Positions 20,305 through 29,115 of a stretch of 64,000 bases of DNA are shown in pieces. Under the pieces are notes generated by a model. That model searched no databases. It was not told the origin of the DNA and saw nothing but the letters and a program-made list of their open reading frames with translations. The position numbers and the translations under genes are program-made. Each line of letters opens with the position of its first letter. The first letter of the stretch is position 1. The stretch is from Paraburkholderia susongensis (GTDB lineage Bacteria > Pseudomonadota > Gammaproteobacteria > Burkholderiales > Burkholderiaceae), in NCBI RefSeq assembly GCF_900177725.1, contig NZ_FXAT01000001.1:310001-374000 (forward strand). The letters are read 5' to 3'.

Positions 20305-21648
20305 TCACATCGGTTGCACGTGGGGTCGCGCGAGCCGTTCCATGGCCACGCCGAGCACGCCGAGGAAAACCAGCGCCGTGACGAAATAGGTGAGGCTCGC
20401 GTCGTGCGACGTGTAACTGTCGAAATAGGACGACCTCAGCAACTGCATGCCATGCGCGAACGGCGACCACAGAAAGTATTTCCGGTACGCCTCCGGCACC
20501 TGCTCGGAGACGAAAAAAACCGACGAGAACAACTCCAGGCCACGCTCGATCACGGGGGCGAACCGCAGGAAGAAGTGCCATCTGATCGCGATGCATCCAA
20601 AGATCAGTCCCATCGAGACGCCCGCGACTCCCATCATCACGACGTAGACGATCGCCCCCGACCAGCGCACCGGCAGCGTGATGAGCCCGAGGGCGTGGCC
20701 GCCGCTGATCAGAATGGCGTAGACGCCGAGATAGATCGCGATGAAGAGGCTGCCCTGCACGAGCGCCACGGCGAGCGGCGTGACGGGCTCCAGGTTGATG
20801 AGCCCGCGCGCCGACACGTAGCTCGTGCTCGTGCGAAACACCGCCTGCCGGAACATGATCCATGTCGTCGCGCCCAGCAACGAGAAGGTGGGCACGTCCA
20901 TGCCGAGCACGTAGTGCGTGCCCATCAGGAAGTAGAGCGACGAAATCAGGCTCAGCAGCACGGCGGGACCGACCACGGACCACAGCAGCGCAATGCGGCT
21001 CTCGTTCTGGAGAATGTGCAGCTGGATCCGCAGCAACGGCAGGATGCTCGCCAGCCGCGATTGCAGCGTGCCCGGCTGCACACCGTGCTGCCGCGCATGA
21101 ATGGCGGCGAGCCGCTCGCGCAGCAACGCGACTTCGCGCGCCTCCTGTGGCTGCAACGCGATCTCGAAGGCGACATCCTCGCGCGAGGCGAGCTGCCGCG
21201 CTTCGCGCGCTTCCTGCTGCCTGCGCTGCTGTGCGCGGCGCTCGAGCCCGTCGAGCAGACGCGCGTTGTCGGCGCTGAGCGTCGCCGGTGCGTAGCCCGC
21301 CGTGAGCACGTCCATGCCCGCCCGGATATCGGTTTCCAGCAAGCGCGCGACCATGCGTAGCTGGCGCCGGCGAAAATCCGCGCGTTCGGGCGGCGCGCCG
21401 TCGCGCGCGAGTTCCGCATCGAGCTCGCTCTCGAGCGCATCGTAGATGCGTCGCCGTCCGGCCACGCTTTCGCGCGGCGCACTGGCGAGCGCATCGAGCA
21501 CGCCGGTCAGTACGTCGCCGACTTCGTCCGAGGCGCGCCAGTCGACGCGGGCGCCGGGCAACCCGGGCGCGGCGTTCGCGGTCTCGCCATCGGCATGCCG
21601 CGCCGTCCGGCGCTCACGCCAGTTCCTGATCCGATCCTGATTGCTCAT
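20305..21648 (-). CDS. vexB: VexB/KpsM-like capsule exporter permease with N-terminal extension
   Basis: A 447-residue protein. The last ~250 residues form the ABC2-type KpsM-like permease, with about six helices ('LLWSVVGPAVLLSLISSLYFL', 'VSMGLIFGCIA' and others). The first ~195 residues are hydrophilic, Arg/Ala/Glu-rich and predicted helical, with nothing like them in the ~260-residue KpsM or VexB proteins. The ATG at 21648 lies nine bases after the vexA stop. With VexC it would form the inner-membrane exporter. Confidence 0.82.
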   Translation of the reverse strand: MSNQDRIRNWRERRTARHADGETANAAPGLPGARVDWRASDEVGDVLTGVLDALASAPRESVAGRRRIYDALESELDAELARDGAPPERADFRRRQLRMVARLLETDIRAGMDVLTAGYAPATLSADNARLLDGLERRAQQRRQQEAREARQLASREDVAFEIALQPQEAREVALLRERLAAIHARQHGVQPGTLQSRLASILPLLRIQLHILQNESRIALLWSVVGPAVLLSLISSLYFLMGTHYVLGMDVPTFSLLGATTWIMFRQAVFRTSTSYVSARGLINLEPVTPLAVALVQGSLFIAIYLGVYAILISGGHALGLITLPVRWSGAIVYVVMMGVAGVSMGLIFGCIAIRWHFFLRFAPVIERGLELFSSVFFVSEQVPEAYRKYFLWSPFAHGMQLLRSSYFDSYTSHDASLTYFVTALVFLGVLGVAMERLARPHVQPM

Positions 21649-21657
21649 GCCCGGCCT

Positions 21658-22770
21658 TCACTCCGATATGCTGGACACGGAGCGCGCAGTGCCAAGCGTC
21701 GCGCTGAAGGCCGAGAGAACCTTCTGGACCTGCGTGAACGGTGCGTCGGAGATATAAACCGCGTCGCCGTCGTGCACCGAGAACTTGCCGGCGAGCATCA
21801 TCTGCTCGGGCTTCGTGAAATCGAACTGATAGACGACGGGCGGCGCGTCGGCCGCGCTCGCCGCCGCATCCGGCTGGATGCGCAGCAGGAACACCGCCTT
21901 CGGGTTGGCGAGCGCGTCGCTGACCCCGCGCGAATCGCCGAGCGCGTCCAGCACCGTGTAATTGCGCTTGCTGAGCTTGACCCTCGATTGCGTGCCCGCG
22001 GCGCCGAGTACGATCAGACTCTCCATGACGGTGTGTACGACAACGGAATCGCCGGCGCGCAACGCAATATCCTCCGCGCTGTTGCGATAGATATCGGACA
22101 GGCGCACGGACACGCTCTCGCCATGCCGCCGTACCGTGATCGCGAGCTGCTCGGGGTTCGTCTGACTCGGCGCGGCCTGACTCAGAAGCCCGCTCAGGCG
22201 CTGCGTGCCCGGCCCGATCGGATACACACCGGGCTTGCCGAGATCGCCCTCGATCGTCACAGTCTGCCCGTGCCGGTCCGTGCGCCGCACGCTGACATCG
22301 AGCCCGACGGTCACGCGGCTCAGGCGCCGCTCGATCGCCTCGCGCAGCCCGGCCGGCGTCAAGCCTTGCGCGCGCACACGGCCCACTTGCGGAACGTAGA
22401 TCGTGCCCGCTTCGTCGATGACCATCTCGCCGAGATCCGTCATGCCGCCCGAGCCGTTGGCGAAGACGCCCACGCCGTCCTGCCCCCACAGCGTGATGCC
22501 GATGCCGTCGCCGGGTGCCAGTTTTTCATAGTCGACCAGCGGCGCCTGAAGGAAGCTGGCCGGAAAGCTCGCGTCGCCCGGCACGCGCGAGGCGAGCGCG
22601 AGCGCCGGCGTCACGCTGACCAGTTCGATGTCGTTGCGGTCGCGCGAGTTCTGCACCTCGCTCAGGAGCGGGCCGCTACGTGGAATCACACATCCCTGCA
22701 AAGCGCCGCAGAGGCAAAAAACCAAAGCCATGACCAGACGGTCAGGAATACGAACAAGCCGATACCGCAT
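21658..22770 (-). CDS. vexA: VexA/KpsD/Wza-like outer-membrane polysaccharide exporter
   Basis: A 370-residue lipoprotein with a lipobox 'CGALQGC' (acylated Cys near 27), so probably outer-membrane anchored. A polysaccharide export (Poly_export) domain is seen near 85-180 ('LAPGDGIGITLWG', 'IDEAGTIYVPQVGRVRAQGLT'). SLBB-like domains follow ('IEGDLGKPGVYPIGPG'). It builds the outer-membrane exit channel for the capsule. Its ATG overlaps the tviE stop by one base (TGATG), indicating coupled translation. Confidence 0.87.
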   Translation of the reverse strand: MRYRLVRIPDRLVMALVFCLCGALQGCVIPRSGPLLSEVQNSRDRNDIELVSVTPALALASRVPGDASFPASFLQAPLVDYEKLAPGDGIGITLWGQDGVGVFANGSGGMTDLGEMVIDEAGTIYVPQVGRVRAQGLTPAGLREAIERRLSRVTVGLDVSVRRTDRHGQTVTIEGDLGKPGVYPIGPGTQRLSGLLSQAAPSQTNPEQLAITVRRHGESVSVRLSDIYRNSAEDIALRAGDSVVVHTVMESLIVLGAAGTQSRVKLSKRNYTVLDALGDSRGVSDALANPKAVFLLRIQPDAAASAADAPPVVYQFDFTKPEQMMLAGKFSVHDGDAVYISDAPFTQVQKVLSAFSATLGTARSVSSISE

Positions 22771-25031
22771 CAATTCATCACCAGAGTTTCGAGTTGTTCC
22801 ACATGCCGGGGAGATTCGTCGACGGGCTCGTCGCGCCGGCACAAGCCCATGAACGTTTCGAGCATGGCTTCCACCGAAAAAAGCTCGGTGGCCCGCTGCG
22901 TTGCCCGTTCTCTCACGGTCGAGTCGGCCTGCGCGTTCAGCACGAGGTGCTCGATCTTCTCGCAGGCGTCGTTCAGGTCGGGGTTCTCCGCGCACGCGAG
23001 CAGATGCCCGGTTACGCCGTCTATGAAGCACTCCCCCGCTCCGCCCGCGGGCGTCGACACCGTGCAGATGCCGAGCAACTGCGCCTCGATCAGCACGTTC
23101 GGCAAGCCTTCGTGGCGAGACAGGAGCACCTTGACGTCCATCTTCGAGTACCAGAACCCCACGTGCGACGACAGCCCCACGAGCAGCAGACGGCCGGCGA
23201 TCCCCAGTTCGGTCGCGAGCGCCTCGGCTTCTTCGCTGAAGCGGCCGTCGCCGACGATCACAAAGCGCGCCAGAGGACGCCGCTTCAGATAGCGATGCGC
23301 GAGCTTGATCCACAGCAGCGGCCGCTTGTCCGGCTCGAGGCGAAACACGCCGCCGATCGTTTCGGTCGCATCGGACGTGCGCTCGACGAACGTCGTCCAC
23401 TTGTGCTCGTCCTGCTCCGAGGCGAGCGTGTTCATTTCGGGCACGCCGTTGTAGAGGATGCGAAAACGCTCGAGCGGCAGTCCCAGCCACTGCGCGTATT
23501 CGCGCGCGCCGGTCATGCTGTTGCTGACGAATTCGATGCCGGGCACCTCTGCGATGGCGCGATAGAACACCGCGTACTCCGGACGATTGCGCTCCTGCCG
23601 GATATTCGGCGGCAGCCCGCGAAACACGAGATGAATCGTCGGCACGCCGGCCAGCAGCGCGGCCAGCGCGCCGAAAAGACAGGTGCCGTCCTGCCACAGG
23701 CTCACGACGTCGAACGCGCGCTCGCGCAGATACGGGGCAAGCCGCGTGACGCCATAGTGGACCTGGGGCGGCAGGTTGCCGAGCATGCGCAGCAGGTCCG
23801 CGTCGTGAATCTCCTGGTGCGCGGCCGAAATCGCGGGCATCGCATTGATTTCGGAGACCTTGACGTCGGCGTCGAGCAACATGCCCAGAAAGAAGTCGAG
23901 CCGCTGCGGCCGGTCGACGCGCGCGGGATCGGAGTGCTGCTTGACCAGCACTTCCACGGCGCGCACGTCGCGGCCCGCGGCGTTTTCGCATGCCTCGGCC
24001 ACCTCGGCCGACTCGGCCGCGAGACGCTGCAGATGCACGGCGAGCCGCGTGAGTTGCCGCTCCGCGCCGCCTGGCCCGAGGCTGCCCGTCACGAGCGCGA
24101 CCGACGCGGGTTTTCCACGCGGCGGTGGCGACACGACGCGCTCGCGAAAGCGCAGGATGGCCTGTCGCATCGCGACGATCTTGATGTCCTGCCCGGTCAG
24201 ATCGGCCGCGGATTCGAAGCGGCGGTAGAACGTGTAGTCGTCGATGATCTTCGCGACGAGCTGCTCGCCCTTGCTCTCGGGCGCGAGTTCGTGCGCGACG
24301 GGCTCGATGACCTGGATCGCGTCCGCGACCATGCCGCGTTTGGCGAGGCGCTTGGCAAACGCCACGCGCAGGTCGCGCCGGTCGTGCTCCGCGATGACCC
24401 GCCTGAAGAGCGCATCCGACGCGTCGTGCGCCTTGATGTCGGAGAGGAATTCCGCGCGCGTCAGCACCTTGCGCGGGTCGTCCGGCTGGTCGGGAAAGTG
24501 GCTGTCCGCCAGCGCCATGGCCTCGTCGACGCGCCGCTCTTTCAGAAGACGCGTCGCGTAGTGCCGCGCCACGACGAGATCGTCCGGACAGTCGCGCAGC
24601 AGGTCGGCCCATTGCGCGAGCAACCCCGTACTGAGCCCGGTCCGCTCCTTCACCTGGAGCAGCGCGATACGCACGGTTTTGTCGTCCGGCGCCTGCGCCG
24701 CGAGTCGCTCCACCTCGGCCAGATGCATGCGCGCGTTGCTCAGCGTCGTGCACGCGGCGAGCAGGCGCGCCAGTTCCTCGTGCAACGCCGGCAAGCCGGC
24801 CGACGGCGGCTCGCTAGACTGCGGCGGCTGCGGCTGCTCCTGCTCCCGCTGAAGCGGCAACGCCGCCTTGGGCTCCTTCGCGACCTTCGGCCTCGCCGCC
24901 TTGGGCTTCGCGGCCGCGCGCGGCTTTGCCGGCGCGGGCGCGTCGCCGCTCACCCGCGCTCGCGCTCGCCCTGGCCGGGCCTGCGCGGCGCGCGTGTTCT
25001 CGTTCGCCCCTGTTTTTGCTGCTTTAGCCAT
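22770..25031 (-). CDS. tviE: TviE-like glycosyltransferase (GT4) with TPR-like N-terminus
   Basis: About 753 residues. A Lys/Ala/Pro-rich low-complexity start (to about 75) is followed by a helical TPR-like region (80-300). The GT4 part begins with the donor-site entry 'VTGSLGPGGAERQLT' and ends with the nucleotide-sugar block 'LLSRHEGLPNVLIEAQLLG', whose E-x7-E is the family hallmark. TviE is the presumed Vi polymerase or its partner; it would use UDP-GalNAcA in the cytoplasm. Salmonella TviE is shorter (about 580), so the N-terminus is extended. A GTG at 25064 is an alternative start. Confidence 0.82.
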   Translation of the reverse strand: MAKAAKTGANENTRAAQARPGRARARVSGDAPAPAKPRAAAKPKAARPKVAKEPKAALPLQREQEQPQPPQSSEPPSAGLPALHEELARLLAACTTLSNARMHLAEVERLAAQAPDDKTVRIALLQVKERTGLSTGLLAQWADLLRDCPDDLVVARHYATRLLKERRVDEAMALADSHFPDQPDDPRKVLTRAEFLSDIKAHDASDALFRRVIAEHDRRDLRVAFAKRLAKRGMVADAIQVIEPVAHELAPESKGEQLVAKIIDDYTFYRRFESAADLTGQDIKIVAMRQAILRFRERVVSPPPRGKPASVALVTGSLGPGGAERQLTRLAVHLQRLAAESAEVAEACENAAGRDVRAVEVLVKQHSDPARVDRPQRLDFFLGMLLDADVKVSEINAMPAISAAHQEIHDADLLRMLGNLPPQVHYGVTRLAPYLRERAFDVVSLWQDGTCLFGALAALLAGVPTIHLVFRGLPPNIRQERNRPEYAVFYRAIAEVPGIEFVSNSMTGAREYAQWLGLPLERFRILYNGVPEMNTLASEQDEHKWTTFVERTSDATETIGGVFRLEPDKRPLLWIKLAHRYLKRRPLARFVIVGDGRFSEEAEALATELGIAGRLLLVGLSSHVGFWYSKMDVKVLLSRHEGLPNVLIEAQLLGICTVSTPAGGAGECFIDGVTGHLLACAENPDLNDACEKIEHLVLNAQADSTVRERATQRATELFSVEAMLETFMGLCRRDEPVDESPRHVEQLETLVMN

Positions 25032-25165
25032 TACCGAAACCCAGCCGTCATTTCCTGGAATCACTCAACCCACGTTTGCGACCGCTCGCCACGGGCCGGG
25101 ACTCGTGTCCCGGCCCGTGAACCGTCAGCGGCCGCTCAGCCTGCTTCGCTCGCTTCGCTTGCCTG

Positions 25166-27649
25166 TTACGCGGCCTTCTTGCGCCTCGCGCGATCGATGA
25201 ATATCCGGCACTTCTGGATATTTCCGTCGATCAACTCCGGCGACGCGGAGAGGGTGCGCAGCGCCTGCCAGTACTTGAGCGCCTGGTCGAAACGATGCGT
25301 GCGCATGGCCCCGGTCGCCGCAGCCTTCAACCCGACCGCATCTTCGGGTGCGAGGCGCAGGATCGTCTCGCCAAGCGAGAGCCGGTCCACGTCGTTCGCT
25401 GCGTCGAGCGACTTCACCTTCGCGTGCAGTCCCGCGAGCACGCGCTTCTTCTCCTGCGACACTTCCTTGTTGTCCGGATCGAGTTGCTGCAGACGTTCGA
25501 GGAGTGCCCATGCGCGTTCGTAGTCACCCGCGCGGTGCGCTTCGCGAGCGAGCCGGATGGCGCGGCTGCGCAGGCCGAGAATCTGGCGCTTCGCCTCGAT
25601 GCGCAAGGCCGGATCGCTCGAAGGCGAGTTCAGCACCCGCGCGTAGGCGTCGATCGCCTCGCCGTAGTAGCCGCTGCGCACCGCCATGCGCGCCAGCTTG
25701 ATCCACGTGCCTTCCGCGATGTCGTCGAGCGGCGACGCATCGCGCAGATAAACCAGCGCGGTGCCGATGTCGTCGAGCGCTTCCGCCACGCGGATGCGGA
25801 AGCTCGCCAGCTCGGGGAACGTCGTGAGCGTCTGGCTGGCGATGGCGAGCACGCCGGCCGCGCGCTCATACTCCCGCGCGATGAGCGCCGCGCGCACGTC
25901 CTGACGCATCTGGCGTTCGAGCTGCCGCCTCGCGCGAATCAGCGCATTGCCGTTCGCGTTGAGCTGCGCGCGTGCCTGGATCTTGTCCGCCGCTTGCAGC
26001 ATGTCGCCCGCGGTGAGCGCCGCGTTGCCCTCGTCGAGCCAGGCCGTGGCGCGGCGAGCGATCCATTCGGTGCTCTCCTTGCCGTTGTTGCGCGTGAGAC
26101 CCTGGGTCACGACGAGCAGCGCGGCCGGCGTCGCGAAGCCACGCTCGGCCGTGCGTTGCGCGAGCGCGAGAATCTCGGCCTCGCCCATCTCCACGGTCTC
26201 GCGCGCCAGTTCCAGCAGCGCCGCGCGATCCGATGCCGCCAGCGCCCGGTCCCACAGCGCGAGGAAGCTCGGCGCATGAGCCGGCTGCACCTCGCGCACT
26301 TCGTGGGCCCACTGGATGGTGCCCTCGGCGTCGCCCGAGGCTTCGAGCAGACGGATCACCGCCGTCGCGGCGACCGAGGCGTCGGCCGTATCGGTCGAGA
26401 CACGGAACAGGCGCTTCCAGGTGGCCAACGCCGTTGCCGTGTCGCCCAGCTTGCTGGCCGACTCCGCGCAGATGCGCAGCACCGCCGGCGCCTCATGCTC
26501 GTCGGCGATCAGCGCGGCGGCAAGCTGGGCCGCCTGCTCGTAGCGCCCGGTCTCGAAGTAGCACTGCGTGAGCCGCAAGTTCGTCTTTTCGTCGAACTCC
26601 GGCTCCGCGCCGAACGATTCGAACTGCGCGGCCGCGCCTTCGAAGTCGCCCAGCTCGTACTGCACGCGACCCAGCAGCAGCTGATGCTGACGGCTGCCTT
26701 CACCGTGGCGCAGGATGGCGTGCAGCCGCTGCGACACTTCGAGCACGCGTCCGGCGTTCCATGCGGCCTCGAGACTTTCGGCCGTGTCCTCGTGCTGGAC
26801 GGCCTCGGTCTTCCCGGGCGCCTGGATTTCCGACGTATCGACCCGCGGCACGACAAATCCCGTGTACCAGGCCTCGCAAAGCTGGTCCGAGAACAGATCG
26901 GTGTAGTGCGTCAGATCGAGGCCGCCGTTTTCCATCGCGTTGGCCTGACCGAGCTTGCGCATGAGCGCCGTCGGGTCGTAGCACGGCACGTTCATGCGCT
27001 TCGCGATCGCGACCACCGTGTTGATGAGCTCGCGGCGTTGCTCGACCGGCATGTTGTCGGGCGTATCCGCGTTCACGTGCGTGACGAACGCCAGGTGGTC
27101 CTTGCCGACCATCGCGGCGATCTGCTCCATTTCGGCGGCGATTTCCGCGTCCTTGAGATCGCGCCGCTGGATCCGCGCGAGCAGATCACGGTCGGCCTGC
27201 GCCAGGCGCTGGAACGCGAAATCCTGCTCGAGCCATTCGCGGCGCTCGGCCATGCGACTCGGGCTCGCCATCGACCAGAACTGGCGCGTGCGTTTCTTGT
27301 CGGCGAAGAAGTCGCCGAAATGACGCACCATATAGTTCATCTGGATCGGATGATCGTCGACGCTCAACAGCTTTCGCGAGGAGATCTCCACCAGATAGAG
27401 ATCCGCGCCGGGCCACGGCTTCTTCTCGAAGCTTTCGGCCGAGCCGGGACGAAACGTTAGCGTGCGCACGTCGGCGGGAATGTCCTTCTTGCCGAACATG
27501 AACTGCAACTGCTGAAGCGCTTCGGTACTCGTATGCACGAACCCATAGTTGCGGGCCAGCACCGGGAGCACCGGGTAACGTCCGGCGCCCCGGCGCAGCG
27601 GCGTATGGATACGGCAAGTACCGACAGGCGCAATGGTAAAGAGAGTCAT
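25166..27649 (-). CDS. tviD: TviD-like protein: SGNH-type acetyltransferase plus TPR repeats
   Basis: An 827-residue protein, almost the length of Salmonella TviD (about 831). The first ~280 residues look like an SGNH-type esterase/acetyltransferase: 'VGTCRIHTPLRR' near the start, 'FVTHVNADTPDN' in the middle and a final 'DLTHYTDLFSDQL' with the Asp-x2-His catalytic pair. The rest (about 300-815) is a string of TPR-like helical repeats. In Vi biosynthesis TviD is linked to O-acetylation of GalNAcA. It lies 32 bases after tviB. Confidence 0.78.
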   Translation of the reverse strand: MTLFTIAPVGTCRIHTPLRRGAGRYPVLPVLARNYGFVHTSTEALQQLQFMFGKKDIPADVRTLTFRPGSAESFEKKPWPGADLYLVEISSRKLLSVDDHPIQMNYMVRHFGDFFADKKRTRQFWSMASPSRMAERREWLEQDFAFQRLAQADRDLLARIQRRDLKDAEIAAEMEQIAAMVGKDHLAFVTHVNADTPDNMPVEQRRELINTVVAIAKRMNVPCYDPTALMRKLGQANAMENGGLDLTHYTDLFSDQLCEAWYTGFVVPRVDTSEIQAPGKTEAVQHEDTAESLEAAWNAGRVLEVSQRLHAILRHGEGSRQHQLLLGRVQYELGDFEGAAAQFESFGAEPEFDEKTNLRLTQCYFETGRYEQAAQLAAALIADEHEAPAVLRICAESASKLGDTATALATWKRLFRVSTDTADASVAATAVIRLLEASGDAEGTIQWAHEVREVQPAHAPSFLALWDRALAASDRAALLELARETVEMGEAEILALAQRTAERGFATPAALLVVTQGLTRNNGKESTEWIARRATAWLDEGNAALTAGDMLQAADKIQARAQLNANGNALIRARRQLERQMRQDVRAALIAREYERAAGVLAIASQTLTTFPELASFRIRVAEALDDIGTALVYLRDASPLDDIAEGTWIKLARMAVRSGYYGEAIDAYARVLNSPSSDPALRIEAKRQILGLRSRAIRLAREAHRAGDYERAWALLERLQQLDPDNKEVSQEKKRVLAGLHAKVKSLDAANDVDRLSLGETILRLAPEDAVGLKAAATGAMRTHRFDQALKYWQALRTLSASPELIDGNIQKCRIFIDRARRKKAA

Positions 27650-27681
27650 GATGGTCGTTCAGATATCGTCTGCACTGCCGC

Positions 27682-28962
27682 TTAAAGCGCCCAGTAGGTG
27701 AGCTTGTTCTGGCTGATCCGCTTGCCGTCGAGCGACGACTTCAGGTCGCAGACGATCCCGCCGTCGGTGATCATCCCGGGCAGATCGTCCTCGATCGTTT
27801 CCATGATTTCGCGGTGCGGCACGGCGAACACGAGTACGTCGAGCGCGTTGAGTTCGTCGCGGCTCGCGAGCTCGATGCCGTACTCTTCGTGCACCTGTTC
27901 GGCATCGGCCATCGGGTCGTACACGATCGGCGACATGCCATAGCGCGTGAGCGCTTCGTAGAGGTCGACGACCTTCGAGTTACGGATGTCGGGCACGTTT
28001 TCCTTGAACGTGATGCCGAGAATGCCGACGCGGGTGTTCTCCCTGAGCCGGTGGCGGCTCGCGATCACCTGCACGAGACGACCGGCGACATAGTCGGCCA
28101 TGCCGTCGTTGATGCGGCGGCCCGCCAGGATCATTTCGGGGTGGTAGCCGAGTTCCTGCGCCTTGGAGGTCAGATAGTAGGGATCGACGCCGATGCAATG
28201 ACCGCCGACGAGACCCGGCGTGAAGCGCAGGAAGTTCCACTTCGTGCCCGCGGCTTCCAGCACTTCGGACGAGCGGATGCCGACCAGATCGCAGATCTTC
28301 GAGACTTCATTCATGAGCGCGATGTTGATGTCGCGCTGCGTGTTCTCGATAACCTTGGCTGCCTCGGCCACCTTGATCGACGAAGCGCGGAACACGCCCG
28401 CGTCGATGATCTTTTCGTAGACGGCCGCGATCGCATCGAGCGCTTCCTCGTCCTGCCCCGAAACGATCTTGACGATCTTTTCGAGCGGATGTTCGCGGTC
28501 GCCCGGATTGATCCGCTCGGGGCTGTAACCGAGCTTGAAGTCGATGCCGCAGCGCAGGCCCGAGCTCTTTTCCAGCTCCGGACCGCAGATGTCTTCGGTC
28601 GCGCCCGGATGGACGGTCGACTCGAACACCACGATGCTGCCCGGCTTCAGGACCGGGCCAATCAGCCGGCAAGCGCTTTGCAGCAACGAAAAGTCAGGAC
28701 TGCACTTTTCGTCGACAGGCGTGGGGACCGCGACCACGAAGAAATTCGCCTCGGCCAGGTCCTCGACCTTGCTGCTAAAACGCAGCGTCGAGTCCCGCAG
28801 CACGTGCGGCTCGACTTCGCCGGTCCAGTCCTCGCCGTCGCGCAGGTTCTCGATCCGCCTCGCGTCAACATCGAATCCGGTCACATCAAAATGGCGCGCT
28901 AGCGCCACTGCCACGGGCAGACCAACATAGCCCAGGCCACACACCGCAATCTTCGTCGTCAC
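27682..28962 (-). CDS. tviB: UDP-GlcNAc 6-dehydrogenase, TviB/WbpA-O type
   Basis: A 426-residue NAD-dependent nucleotide-sugar dehydrogenase. It has an N-terminal Rossmann motif 'VCGLGYVGLPVAVAL', the catalytic Cys region 'FTPGLVGGHCIGVDPYYL' and the C-terminal UDP-sugar domain 'GILGITFKENVPDIRNSKVV'. It oxidises UDP-GlcNAc to UDP-GlcNAcA, the first committed step of Vi synthesis. The GTG at 28962 has GGGGAA upstream and starts the conserved region. It is the first capsule gene, 153 bases downstream of the EAL-like gene. Confidence 0.92.
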   Translation of the reverse strand: MTTKIAVCGLGYVGLPVAVALARHFDVTGFDVDARRIENLRDGEDWTGEVEPHVLRDSTLRFSSKVEDLAEANFFVVAVPTPVDEKCSPDFSLLQSACRLIGPVLKPGSIVVFESTVHPGATEDICGPELEKSSGLRCGIDFKLGYSPERINPGDREHPLEKIVKIVSGQDEEALDAIAAVYEKIIDAGVFRASSIKVAEAAKVIENTQRDINIALMNEVSKICDLVGIRSSEVLEAAGTKWNFLRFTPGLVGGHCIGVDPYYLTSKAQELGYHPEMILAGRRINDGMADYVAGRLVQVIASRHRLRENTRVGILGITFKENVPDIRNSKVVDLYEALTRYGMSPIVYDPMADAEQVHEEYGIELASRDELNALDVLVFAVPHREIMETIEDDLPGMITDGGIVCDLKSSLDGKRISQNKLTYWAL

Positions 28963-29115
28963 ACAATTCCCCTTATTAAACGTCGCATATCGCCGCCCCA
29001 CGAACCGATGCACGGTTCGCGGGTACGAACGCTTCGACCCAGACAAATGAGCCCGAGGACCAGCCGCAAGACCAGACCTGGGCGTAACGATTTCCAGCCA
29101 AACCGAAATTCGGTA
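28963..29115 (-). promoter_or_regulatory. tviB leader with inverted repeat
   Basis: The 153-base spacer before tviB holds a perfect inverted repeat, CGAACCG (29001-29007) and CGGTTCG (29013-29019), around a five-base loop, 39 bases upstream of the tviB GTG. No T-run follows, so an operator or leader hairpin is more likely than a terminator. Confidence 0.4.

Noticed and set aside
22794..25523. Long plus-strand open frame opposite tviE and tviD
   Set aside because: A very long antisense frame, but its composition is that of complementary GC-rich codons and no domain is visible.
25295..27460. Plus-strand frame opposite tviD
   Set aside because: Same reason; the minus-strand TviD reading has clear SGNH and TPR features.
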